In this document: positions 27,266 through 35,241 of the stretch, in pieces
Position numbering within the stretch: position 1 is the first letter of the stretch
Layout: each line of letters starts with the position of its first letter
Source of the DNA: Hymenobacter aranciens
Lineage (GTDB): Bacteria > Bacteroidota > Bacteroidia > Cytophagales > Hymenobacteraceae
Length of the DNA: 64,000 bases
NCBI RefSeq assembly: GCF_030580865.1
Contig: NZ_JAUQSY010000004.1
Span: 186,001 to 250,000, forward strand
Direction: 5' to 3'
Notes under the pieces: generated by a model
Databases searched by the model: none
Told to the model about the DNA's origin: nothing
What the model saw: only the letters and a program-made list of their open reading frames with translations
Translations under genes and position numbers: made by a program

Positions 27266-29050
27266 CTACTCGAGCACCAGCTTGCGGGTAAACATCTTGC
27301 CCTCCGCCGTCAGTACCCGCACGATGTAACCACCTTCGGCCAGCTTCCCCAGATTCAGCAGCCCCGGCACAAAATCAGTCTGCTCCAGCAGCAGCCGGCC
27401 TAATGTGTCCATCACCACCAGCTTCCCCTTGCTGCCGGGGAAGTACACCGTCACACTACGCTTGGGCGCGGGGTTAGGATAGATAATGAGCTGCTCTTCC
27501 GGCAGGTTCGCTTTGCTGACCGCCAGCGGCGTGCAGGCCGCGCCGCCCAGCCGGTCGCACAATTGCTTATCATACAAACTTTGCGGCAGCACGAAGGTGC
27601 CCGTCGATTCCTCGTAGCCCTGCCCGGTGAAGAACACGCCCGTGCCCGACACCAGGGCCCGCGAACCCACCGACCAGTTGATGTGCTGCGGCGGGCTTTG
27701 CACCACCACGGTGGCCGTCTGGCAGTTCCAGAGCATGTTCTGGGCGCCGGCCCAGCCGTGGCCGGTGCCGGAAGAGCGGCGGTTTTCGAGATTCAAGGGG
27801 CCGTCGCCCACGAAGTTGTCGTAGAGCGTGCCGGCTGCCCAGCGCCCGTGCGGGCCGGCGATGTTGAGCATCTGCGTGGCCGTGCAGCGCACGAAGGCAT
27901 TGGGCCCCGCCACGCGCGCCCCGGTCATGAAATCGTGCCGCCCCTTGCGGGTGAAGCAGCCCATTACCAGGTTGCGCTGCCCCTCGATGCAGAACGAGTA
28001 GCGCCGCTCGCCCTGAATAAGGGAAATACCATCCAGACACTTGGAATTGAGCACGCTGACGTGGGCGCTATTCGTGAGCACCCGCACCGCCGCGAAGCCG
28101 AAGTGCCAGGCCTCGATGTCACGCACCCAGGCGTTTTCGGTGTTCACGAAGTCGATGGCGTCCCAGGCGTGCTGCTCGTCGGTGGGGCTGCTGTATTCCG
28201 AGTCAAGTTTCAGGTTTTCAATGCCCACGTTTTCGAGGCGGTTGTTCCAGGTATATTTCTGGAGGTAGCCGGTGGCGTGGGTCTGGTCGATGGGGTCCAC
28301 CACCGGCGCATCCACGGTGATGACGTTGCCGCTCACGGCCGTCACTTTGCGCTTGTAGTCAATGGTGAAGCTCGACGGGGTCCAGTTCACGCAGGTGGGG
28401 CAGCTGGGATTGTTGAGCGTGTTCATGCCCAGCATGTCAATCCAGGCCTGGTTGGGGGCCCGGCGCAGCTGCACCCGGTCGCCCACCACGAAGCTGTGCC
28501 CCGCCTCCACCGCAAACGAGCGCGCCCCGACGGGCAGGTACGTGGTGGTAATGCGCTTGCGCGTACTGCTTTGCCCTGAGGCCCCGCCCGCCCCCGTAAA
28601 CTGCACCAGCGTGTGCTGCTGCCGCAGCGTGGCCCGCAGCACCGTGCCCGTGCTGCCCGCGCCCTCGCCGCGCAGCACAATGCCGCTGGCCCGTACCACC
28701 AGGCTGCCGCTCACCGCGTAGCTGCCGGCCCGCAGCAGCAGCGCCCCCCGAAAACCATTGGCCTGCACCGGCAGCGCCGCCAGCTGGTCGATGGCCGCCT
28801 GGATGTGCGCCCGGTTGTCGCCGCTGAGGGCCGAAATCGTCAGCACCACCGGCACCGTCGGGATGGCCGCCTCGCCGTTGCGGTAGCCCACGTCGCTGAA
28901 GTCGGGCACGGTGTTGCCGCGGGCGTCGGGCACGTACCTCAGCCGGCCCTGGACATTGGTCTGGATGAGGTTGCTGTAAGCCTGCCCCGGGGCCGGGGCC
29001 GCCAGCAGCAGCCCGCCAAGGCCAGTCAGTAAAAGTGGAAAAACGCGCAT
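27266..29050 (-). CDS. Secreted right-handed beta-helix protein with T9SS tail, possible polysaccharide lyase
   Basis: A 594-residue protein started at the ATG whose complement is 29048-29050, with a signal peptide (MRVFPLLL...PAPGQA). The N-terminus has VPDFSDVGYRNGEAAIP, then an amphipathic region and an Asn/Gly/Val-rich body (SYAVSGSLVVRASGIVLRG, NVGIENLKLD, WHFGFAAVRV) that reads as parallel beta-helix coils of the pectate-lyase superfamily. The C-terminus is a T9SS tail (IIYPNPA, GGYIVRV, RKLVLE). I cannot assign a CAZy family, but a polyuronate-degrading enzyme is plausible. It is divergent from 29440-30549, and the predicted alginate operator lies in the shared 389-bp gap. Confidence 0.8.
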   Translation of the reverse strand: MRVFPLLLTGLGGLLLAAPAPGQAYSNLIQTNVQGRLRYVPDARGNTVPDFSDVGYRNGEAAIPTVPVVLTISALSGDNRAHIQAAIDQLAALPVQANGFRGALLLRAGSYAVSGSLVVRASGIVLRGEGAGSTGTVLRATLRQQHTLVQFTGAGGASGQSSTRKRITTTYLPVGARSFAVEAGHSFVVGDRVQLRRAPNQAWIDMLGMNTLNNPSCPTCVNWTPSSFTIDYKRKVTAVSGNVITVDAPVVDPIDQTHATGYLQKYTWNNRLENVGIENLKLDSEYSSPTDEQHAWDAIDFVNTENAWVRDIEAWHFGFAAVRVLTNSAHVSVLNSKCLDGISLIQGERRYSFCIEGQRNLVMGCFTRKGRHDFMTGARVAGPNAFVRCTATQMLNIAGPHGRWAAGTLYDNFVGDGPLNLENRRSSGTGHGWAGAQNMLWNCQTATVVVQSPPQHINWSVGSRALVSGTGVFFTGQGYEESTGTFVLPQSLYDKQLCDRLGGAACTPLAVSKANLPEEQLIIYPNPAPKRSVTVYFPGSKGKLVVMDTLGRLLLEQTDFVPGLLNLGKLAEGGYIVRVLTAEGKMFTRKLVLE

Positions 29051-29439
29051 GATGGGAATAGTTGAAAAACGCAAAAACGCGGGGGCTGCGCCGGGTTTAT
29101 CCGGCGGTAGTCCGCCTGCTCATTTTCGCCCGGGTTTGGTAGTCATTTGAAATTAGTGCAATTTTGCCGCGCCGCCGCAACCGATTGCGAAACCCGGGGC
29201 CAACGGTGGCTGCGAAGGAGCTTGTGAGGGCAGTTCAGCTACAAGTCGCCAGAGAATTACGGATAGTGAAAACGTTACCGGTAACGCTCCCGGCAACGAG
29301 TGCGTAAAATAAAGCCCCTCCGCAGGCTTTTTTACGAAGTTTTTTGCTCATCATTGTAGTGTCGCTCGCCGTAAGGTATCCTGCCCGGCGCTGAGTTGCC
29401 GCCCCATTCGTCATTCCTTTTTAAAAATCCCATCGCCGC
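29051..29439. other. Divergent control region with second operator copy
   Basis: A 389-bp gap between the beta-helix gene (minus) and the T9SS gene (plus). The only clear element is the near-palindrome at 29271-29288. T-rich stretches (29330-29347) occur, but no good TTG-N19-TANNTTTG match was found on either strand. Confidence 0.7.
29271..29288. promoter_or_regulatory. Predicted LacI-family operator, copy 2
   Basis: AACGTTACCGGTAACGCT matches the perfect palindrome at 8722-8739 in 17 of 18 positions. It is intergenic between divergent secreted-protein genes, which places that pair in the same predicted regulon as the alginate operon. Confidence 0.78.
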
Positions 29440-30549
29440 ATGAATCACCTTGTACGCCCCACTTTCGCCAAATTCCTCCGCGAGGCAGTTTCTGGCTTTA
29501 ATCCAATTTATAAAACTGCGCTGGCGGCTGGGCTGCTGAGCCTGGGTCTGGCCGGCCAGGCCACCGCCCAGACCGGCGGCAGCGCCTTCTGGCCGCTACG
29601 TGCCAACGCCCAGGACAGCACCGGCGCCCGCTCGGCCGGCCTCACGGCGACCCCGGCCACGCTGCGCCGCCTGGTGGTGTCCGATGGCTCGTCGCCGGCC
29701 AGCGGCACCAGCACGCCGGCCTACTCGCTTACCCGCGGCCAGGGCCTGGCCCCGCTGGCCGATGGCAGCGGCTGGCCCTCCAGCGCCGGCGGGCCCGGCT
29801 CGGCCCCGCGCCGCACGCACTACGAGCAGTTTGCCGTGACGGCCAGCGCCGCCACCCGCATCGACTCGCTGCTGTTCAGCGCCGTGGCTACCAGCTCGCC
29901 GGGCGGCCGCGTGGGCGTGATGTATTCGCTCAGCAACTTCACCGCCGACTCGGCCACCGTGACGGGCGGCGCGGGCGCTCCCTACGCCGGCTACACCTCG
30001 GGCACTCTCACGGTGCCGACCTTCAACGGCGGCACCCTGCCGGCGGCCAACAACGGCGCCTTCCCTGCTACCACTGCCACCACTACCACGGGGGCCGTGC
30101 TGCCCGTATACGCCACGGCTACTGGCAACAATGGCCTGTTCCGCTTCGAGCTTAACGGCGCCGGCGGCGTGGTGCTGGCTGCCGGCCAGACTTTGACCGT
30201 GCGCCTGTATTTCAGCGTGAACAACTCCAGCACCGGCCGCTACGTGCTGCTCAAAAACGTGCAGTTGAAAGGCAGCACCGTGCTGGGCACCGCGCCGGTC
30301 CGCTCGGCCACCCCGCTCAGCATGTATCCCAACCCGGCGCAGAACCGCCTGACGGTGGCCCACCCCGCTGCGCCCTCGGCCGCTACGGTGGCGGTGTACA
30401 GCCTCACCGGCCGCAAGGTGGCCAGCGCCCCGGTTCAGGCGGGCAGCACCAGCACCGAGTTGCGCCTCTCCGACCTCGCCCAGGGCTTGTACCTGGTGGA
30501 GTACACCGATGGCCATCAGCGCATTACCGGCAAAATCACGAAGCAGTAG
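29440..30549 (+). CDS. Secreted T9SS protein of unknown function
   Basis: A 369-residue protein with a rather long signal peptide (hydrophobic part TALAAGLLSLGLAGQATAQ, residues about 26-44), an Ala/Thr/Gly/Ser-rich beta body of about 240 residues (HYEQFAVTASAA, GRVGVMYSLSNF, LTVRLYFSVNN) and a T9SS type-A tail (MYPNPAQNRLTV, GLYLVEY). The body resembles a single beta-sandwich. I do not recognise a named family. The gene is divergent from the beta-helix protein, and a LacI-type operator sits between them. The two are probably exported together, so a binding partner of that enzyme is possible. Confidence 0.75.
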   Translation: MNHLVRPTFAKFLREAVSGFNPIYKTALAAGLLSLGLAGQATAQTGGSAFWPLRANAQDSTGARSAGLTATPATLRRLVVSDGSSPASGTSTPAYSLTRGQGLAPLADGSGWPSSAGGPGSAPRRTHYEQFAVTASAATRIDSLLFSAVATSSPGGRVGVMYSLSNFTADSATVTGGAGAPYAGYTSGTLTVPTFNGGTLPAANNGAFPATTATTTTGAVLPVYATATGNNGLFRFELNGAGGVVLAAGQTLTVRLYFSVNNSSTGRYVLLKNVQLKGSTVLGTAPVRSATPLSMYPNPAQNRLTVAHPAAPSAATVAVYSLTGRKVASAPVQAGSTSTELRLSDLAQGLYLVEYTDGHQRITGKITKQ

Positions 30550-30587
30550 CGACCAGCCGCCGCTTAGTAGCTTACTTTGCACGCAGT

Positions 30588-30623
30588 GAAAGCGACACCG
30601 GGCCTGCGCCCGGTGTCGCTTTC
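30588..30623 (+). terminator. Hairpin after the T9SS gene
   Basis: A perfect 16-bp stem (30588-30603 with 30608-30623) and loop CTGC lie 38 bp after the stop. There is no strong T-tract. Confidence 0.7.
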
Positions 30624-30662
30624 GCCTGTTGGGCCGTTGCCCACCGCGCTTTTTTATTTTTT

Positions 30663-31670
30663 ATGAAGCAAGTTGTTACCTTTGGCGAAGTGATGATGCG
30701 GCTCTCGCCGCCGCTCCACTACCGCCTCACCCAGGCCAATCATCTCGAAGTGAACTACGGCGGCGGCGAAGCCAACGTGGCCGCTGCCCTGGCTGGCTTG
30801 GGCCAGTCGGCCGCCCACGTTACCTGCTTTCCGGCCACGGAGCTGGGGCAGGCGGCCACCCAGCAGTTTCAGCGCCTGGGCGTTGATATGCGGCACACCG
30901 TGTTTCGGGGGCTGCGGCTGGGGCTGTATTTTCTGGAAGTGGGCGCCTCGCTACGGGCCAGCAAAGTGGTGTACGACCGCGCCGGCTCGGCCTTCGATAA
31001 GCTCGACCCGGCTGATTTTAACTGGGATGAGATTCTAAAAAACGCCGGCTGGCTGCACTGGACGGGAATTACGCCCGCCATTTCGGCGGCGGCGGCGCAG
31101 GCCACGCGCGATGCCATTGCGGCGGCGCGGCGGCTGGGCCTAACCATCTCGGCCGATGTGAACTACCGCCGCAACCTCTGGCAGTACGGCCAAACCGCGC
31201 AGGAGGTGATGCCGGAACTGGTGGCCGGCTGCGACGTCGTATTCTGCTCCGAGCACGATGCCGACGACCTTTTCCACATCAAGCCTACGGCCGATGTGGA
31301 AAACTCCTTTGCCGACGTGGCGGCGCAGCTCAGGGCGCGCTTCCCGCAAATTAAGCAAGTCGTTACCACCCGCCGCCAGACGCAAAGCGCCTCGCACGAG
31401 CGCATCAAGGCGGTGCTGTATGACGGGCAGTTTGTGGAAACTGACTTCCTCAACATTGCGCCGGTGGTGGACCGCATCGGCGGCGGCGATGCTTTCGTGG
31501 CCGGGTTTATCCACGGCTCGCTCACTTATGCCGATGCCCAGCAGGCGCTGCAGTTTGCCATTGCCGCTTCGGCCCTCAAGCATACCATTCACGGCGACGT
31601 GAACCTGGTGACGGCCGCCGAAGTGGAGCACGTGATGCAGGGCAACACCAGCGGCCGGCTGGTGCGGTGA
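30663..31670 (+). CDS. kdgK: 2-keto-3-deoxygluconate kinase
   Basis: A 335-residue PfkB/ribokinase-family kinase. The N-terminus has GEVMMRLSPP and YGGGEANVA (the first PfkB signature region), and the C-terminus has RIGGGDAFVAGF with catalytic D276. The length and the GEVM...RL start are typical of KdgK. It phosphorylates KDG from DEH reduction to KDPG with ATP in the cytosol. The aldolase gene for the next step follows 125 bp later. The KDG kinase call is strengthened by the alginate lyases, KdgF and the DEH reductase candidate in the same locus. Some family members use other ketoses, but this context leaves little doubt. Confidence 0.92.
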   Translation: MKQVVTFGEVMMRLSPPLHYRLTQANHLEVNYGGGEANVAAALAGLGQSAAHVTCFPATELGQAATQQFQRLGVDMRHTVFRGLRLGLYFLEVGASLRASKVVYDRAGSAFDKLDPADFNWDEILKNAGWLHWTGITPAISAAAAQATRDAIAAARRLGLTISADVNYRRNLWQYGQTAQEVMPELVAGCDVVFCSEHDADDLFHIKPTADVENSFADVAAQLRARFPQIKQVVTTRRQTQSASHERIKAVLYDGQFVETDFLNIAPVVDRIGGGDAFVAGFIHGSLTYADAQQALQFAIAASALKHTIHGDVNLVTAAEVEHVMQGNTSGRLVR

Positions 31671-31676
31671 GTTTTT

Positions 31677-31785
31677 AGCTATTAGCTGACAGCTGTTAGC
31701 TAATAGCTTTTTTTCGAGAGGAAACCGTCTGGGTTGTCTCTTCTGATTTTATCAAAAAGCTAACGGCTAACAGCTAGTAGCTAAC
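31677..31785. repeat. Nested inverted repeats between kdgK and the aldolase gene
   Basis: AGCTATTAGCT (31677-31687) pairs with AGCTAATAGCT (31698-31708) and is followed by T6, a terminator-like hairpin. The same letters recur inverted at about 31755-31785 (AAAAAGCTAACGGCTAACAG), so a larger alternative structure can form. Confidence 0.75.
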
Positions 31786-31795
31786 ACCTCCTAAA

Positions 31796-32443
31796 ATGCC
31801 CCGCTTCTCTTCCGCCGACGCCCTCGCCATCGTGCTGCAGCACCCCATCGTGCCCGTGTTCTACCACGCCGAGGCGGCTTACGCCACGCGCATTCTGCAG
31901 GCCTGCTACGCGGGCGGGCTGCGCGTGTTTGAGTTCACCAACCGGGGGCCGGAGGCGCTGGCGGTGTTCACGGAGCTGGCGGCGGTGGTGCGGCAGCAGC
32001 TGCCGGAGCTGCTGCTGGGCATCGGCACCATTTACACGGCGGCGCAGGCGGAGGAGTTTATTGCGGCGGGCGCTGACTTTGTGGTGCAGCCGGTGACGAC
32101 GGCTGACGTGGCGGCCGTGTGCCAGGCCCACGAACTGCCCTGGCTGCCGGGCGCCCTTACGGTGAATGAGATTTACCAGGCCAGCCAGCTGGGCGCCAGC
32201 ATCGTCAAGATTTTCCCCGGCAACCTCGTCGGTCCCGACTATATCAAAGCCCTGCGCGGCCCCATGCCCCAGGTGAAGCTGATGGTGACGGGCGGCGTGG
32301 AGCCCACGCAAGCCAGCCTGGGCGCGTGGTTTGGCGCGGGGGTGAATGTGGTAGGCATGGGCTCGCAGCTCTTCAAAAACGTGGATGATACGGCGGCTTT
32401 CACGGCCTTGCTGCGGCAGCTGCTGGGCTGGGCAAGAGGGTAG
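31796..32443 (+). CDS. eda: KDPG/KHG aldolase
   Basis: A 215-residue class-I aldolase. The known active-site residues are present: E46 and R50 (FEFTNRG), T78 (GIGT) and the Schiff-base lysine K138 (IVKIFPGN). It cleaves 2-keto-3-deoxy-6-phosphogluconate to pyruvate and glyceraldehyde-3-phosphate in the cytosol, the last step of the alginate route here and also part of the Entner-Doudoroff pathway. It follows kdgK on the same strand, which fits a kdgK-eda unit. The usual size (about 205-220 residues) and complete catalytic set indicate an intact enzyme. Confidence 0.94.
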   Translation: MPRFSSADALAIVLQHPIVPVFYHAEAAYATRILQACYAGGLRVFEFTNRGPEALAVFTELAAVVRQQLPELLLGIGTIYTAAQAEEFIAAGADFVVQPVTTADVAAVCQAHELPWLPGALTVNEIYQASQLGASIVKIFPGNLVGPDYIKALRGPMPQVKLMVTGGVEPTQASLGAWFGAGVNVVGMGSQLFKNVDDTAAFTALLRQLLGWARG

Positions 32444-32460
32444 ATTATCTGAATAAGAAA

Positions 32461-32564
32461 CTGTCATTCTGAGCACAGCGAAGGACCTTCTCACGGCTGA
32501 ACGATTAGCGTCGCAACGACTCGTTCAAGCGTGACAAGGTCCTTCGCTACGCTCAGGATGACAG
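32461..32564. repeat. Inverted repeat between convergent eda and VWA genes
   Basis: Outer arms CTGTCATTCTGAGCACAGCG... and ...GCTACGCTCAGGATGACAG pair imperfectly over about 30 nt. It is another copy of the element at 21323-21454 and 52579-52713 and may serve as a bidirectional terminator. Confidence 0.8.
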
Positions 32565-32573
32565 CATTACTGG

Positions 32574-33737
32574 CTACCCCAGCCGCACGGCCTCGCCGAA
32601 CGGGAAGCTTTCCAGCGCCAGGCCGCCGGCCGTGACTACCCAGAGCGTGGGCACGGTTGGCGCTTCGGCGGGGAAGGCGCCATAGCCGTCGGTGAGGTAG
32701 ATGGCCACGCCGGGCGGGCCGTAGGGGTCGGCCTGCTGGGCGGTGAGGCGCTGGAAGAAGGGGCGGAAATCGGTGCCGCCGCCGCCTTCGGCGGCGGGCA
32801 GGGCGTCGTGGGGACGCAGGGGGTAAGGGCCATACAATGCCGCATCGGCAAAGTAGAGCTCGGCGGTGAGGTGGGGGTAGGAACTGAGGATGGCTTGCAC
32901 TTCGGCGGCGAAGGCCTGCATCTGGCGGTCGGAGACGGAGCCGCTGGTGTCGAGGCACACGCTGACGCGGACGGTTTCGCCTTCGAGGCTGTCGAGGTAG
33001 AGGCCGCGGCCGACGAAGCGGCGGTCGAATCCCACGAAATCGACGGGCGTGCGCACGAGGTAGCGCCAGAGGGCGGTGCGCCAGTCGAGGCGGCCGGGGT
33101 CGAGCACGGCGAGCTCGCGGCGCAGGTGGGCGGGCACGTCGCCGCCCATGCTGCGGGCCACGGCGGCGGCTTTCTGGAGGGCGCCGCGCCAGTGGCCGGC
33201 CTGCTGCTGGCGGCGGGCGCGGGCGCCGAGGGAGTTTTCGGTCGAGGCGCCGGGGGCTTCATCGAGCAGGTCGGCCATGAGCAAGGGCGGGGCGGCGGCG
33301 AGGTCGCGCTCCAGCAGTTCGAATACTTCCTCGGTGCCAAAGTGCTGGAGGCGCTCATCGAAAAGCCCGCCGGCGGGCAGGGCGGCGCCGGGCTCGGCCA
33401 GTATCATGCCGTTGATGACGATGTCGGCGGCGATGTTCCAGAGCTGGGGGTCGCGCTCCTGGCGGCGCCAGCAGTGGCCGAGGGCGCAGTGCAGCACCTC
33501 GTGCAGCAGCAGGCCGTCCTGCTCGCCGGGGGTGAGCGGGTGCCAGAAATCGGGGTTCACGAACACGGTTTCGCCGTCGGTGGCGGCGGTGGGCACACGC
33601 TCCGTCACCTCGTAGCGGGCGAAAAGGGCCAGCGCGGCCAGGAAGGGCGAGCGCAGCCGCAAGCGCAGCAGGGCGGCGCTGAGGCTGCGCCCGGTGGCGC
33701 TGGGGTCGAGGGCAGGGCTTTCGGCGGCGGGGAGCAT
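32574..33737 (-). CDS. DUF2201-type metallopeptidase-like protein with VWA domain
   Basis: A 387-residue protein. The ATG with complement 33735-33737 is preferred over an upstream in-frame TTG. The N-terminal part has a zinc-protease-like HEVLHCALGH (H79, E80, H83, H88) followed by WNIAADIVIN, as in the DUF2201 putative metallopeptidase domain. The C-terminal part is VWA-like with a metal-site motif DTSGS (263-267) and ends near GVAIYLTDGYG. Family knowledge: such proteins are encoded beside a MoxR ATPase, and here one lies just upstream (34011-35021, same strand). They probably form a chaperone-type pair. Whether the HExxH site is catalytic is unknown. Confidence 0.85.
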   Translation of the reverse strand: MLPAAESPALDPSATGRSLSAALLRLRLRSPFLAALALFARYEVTERVPTAATDGETVFVNPDFWHPLTPGEQDGLLLHEVLHCALGHCWRRQERDPQLWNIAADIVINGMILAEPGAALPAGGLFDERLQHFGTEEVFELLERDLAAAPPLLMADLLDEAPGASTENSLGARARRQQQAGHWRGALQKAAAVARSMGGDVPAHLRRELAVLDPGRLDWRTALWRYLVRTPVDFVGFDRRFVGRGLYLDSLEGETVRVSVCLDTSGSVSDRQMQAFAAEVQAILSSYPHLTAELYFADAALYGPYPLRPHDALPAAEGGGGTDFRPFFQRLTAQQADPYGPPGVAIYLTDGYGAFPAEAPTVPTLWVVTAGGLALESFPFGEAVRLG

Positions 33738-33808
33738 GAGTTGATTGTTTAACAAATTGCCGGTCAATCCGCAATTATCGCCGGAACTTCTATAAGGTCT
33801 GCAACCCG

Positions 33809-33972
33809 GGTTGCAGACACCTCCGGGAAACCGGAAGCCACCAAAACCCGGGTTGCGGGCACCTCCGGGAAACCGGAGGCCCCAAAAACGCAGGTTGCAG
33901 GCACCTCCGGTTTCCCGGAGGCCACCAAAACCCAGGTTTCAGACACCTCCGGTTTCCCGGAGCGCCCAATCA
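33809..33972. repeat. Four 42-bp tandem repeats (2 x 21 bp) between MoxR and VWA genes
   Basis: Units begin at 33809, 33851, 33893 and 33935 (GGTTGCaGgCACCTCCGG...). Each splits into two 21-bp halves. The central GGGAAACC of units 1-2 is inverted to GGTTTCCC in units 3-4, so the array can also fold. It fills most of a 273-bp gap. On the minus strand it is open for 69 codons (33973 to 33764) with a 14-residue repeat (SGFPEVPATRVLVA), so a small repeat peptide cannot be excluded. Confidence 0.85.
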
Positions 33973-34010
33973 TCAGAGAATACTATATAATCGGCGGGGC
34001 GGAATCCGGG

Positions 34011-35021
34011 CTACGCCGCATTCACCATTTTCTGGTAGTCGGCCAGGAAGCCGCGCAGCTTCTCATCCTTGGCCACGAAGATGGCCAGGGCGCCCATCTG
34101 CCCCACGGCGCGCATCTGCTTGAAGAGGTCGACGGCGTAGAGCTGCAGCCACTCGGCGGGGGCTTTTTTGCTGAGCCACTCGAAGCCGTGGTAGCCGCGC
34201 TCGGCGGTGCGGGCGCGCACGGTGAGGCCCATGGTGGTGGCGTAGCGGGCCGAAGGCTCGGCGGGGAAGCCCACGTCCTTGCCCTTGCCCTCCAGCACCG
34301 GCTCCAGCGCGGGCAGCGAGGCGTAGAGCTGCAAAAAGGTAGTGAACTCGGTGGCGGTACCGGCGCCTACCACGGACTCGACCGACAGGCCGGCGTGGTG
34401 CAGGCGGCTGGCCATCACCCAGGAGCGCGGCGAGGGCCAGGCCGGGCGCTGGGCATCGAGCTGGTGCAGCAGCGCGGGCCGGAAGGCCAGGAAAGCCAGA
34501 ATCTGCTCGTGGACGCCGGCGCCGAGGGCGTAGCCTTTGAAGGACTCCCAGTCGGCGCCCACCTCCAGGTGCAGGAAACGGTTGGCGAGCGGGGCGGGCA
34601 TGTCGAACACGGCGGCGCGGTCTTCCTTGCGGTTGCCGGCGGCCCAGATGTACCAGCCCGCGGGCACCACGTAGGAGCCCACCCGGCGGTCGAGAATGAG
34701 CTGCTGCGCCATGCCCTGCATGGCGGGCGGGGCCAGGTTCAGCTCATCGAGAAAGAGGATGCCCTGGCCGCTGCGGGGCAGAAACTCGGGCGGCAGCCAG
34801 CGCGACACGCTGGCTTCGGTGTCGGCCACGGGCAGGCCGCGCAGGTCGGTCGGGGCCAGCTGCGAGAGGCGCACGTCAATAAAATCAAAGCCGTGGCGCT
34901 CGGCAGCCTGCGCCACGATGCTGGATTTGCCGATGCCGGGCGGGCCCCAAATCATGACGGAAAGCTGGAGCTGGTGGGCAATAAGGGAGTCGAGGTAGTC
35001 GGCGAGTTCGGTGGGGGTCAT
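34011..35021 (-). CDS. MoxR-family AAA+ ATPase
   Basis: A 336-residue ATPase with Walker A GPPGIGKS (26-33), Walker B ILFLDELN (near 90), a sensor-1 region with AAGNRKED and NRF arginine-finger-type residues. MoxR proteins act as chaperones that load metals or assemble complexes with VWA partners, and a VWA protein is encoded next on the same strand. No membrane segment is seen, so it is cytosolic. The stop lies 273 bp before the VWA start, with a 42-bp repeat array between. Upstream comes a repeat protein of 1048 residues, which may be the substrate or scaffold. Confidence 0.9.
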   Translation of the reverse strand: MTPTELADYLDSLIAHQLQLSVMIWGPPGIGKSSIVAQAAERHGFDFIDVRLSQLAPTDLRGLPVADTEASVSRWLPPEFLPRSGQGILFLDELNLAPPAMQGMAQQLILDRRVGSYVVPAGWYIWAAGNRKEDRAAVFDMPAPLANRFLHLEVGADWESFKGYALGAGVHEQILAFLAFRPALLHQLDAQRPAWPSPRSWVMASRLHHAGLSVESVVGAGTATEFTTFLQLYASLPALEPVLEGKGKDVGFPAEPSARYATTMGLTVRARTAERGYHGFEWLSKKAPAEWLQLYAVDLFKQMRAVGQMGALAIFVAKDEKLRGFLADYQKMVNAA

Positions 35022-35047
35022 GAGGACTATTTTGGGAGAACGTTAAG

Positions 35048-35232
35048 CTCCCCTCCTTGGAAAGGAGGGGATGTTTTGCCGCAGGCAAAACGGGGGTGGT
35101 TGAGCCGGTCGCGCCGGTTGGGTTTTCGGAGTAGTGAAGGAGAAATTACTGCTTTCGTTCCAACGGCGCGGACGGGCGAACCACCCCCGTTTCAGCTACG
35201 CTGAAACATCCCCTCCTTTCCAAGGAGGGGAG
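35048..35232. repeat. Long inverted repeat (CTCCCCTCCTTGG family)
   Basis: Left arm CTCCCCTCCTTGGAAAGGAG... with AACGGGGGTGGTT, and right arm AACCACCCCCGTT...CCAAGGAGGGGAG. Related elements lie at 57325-57549 and 59327-59542. It sits between the LRV gene and the MoxR gene of the same strand. Confidence 0.85.
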
Positions 35233-35241
35233 TTGGTCGTG

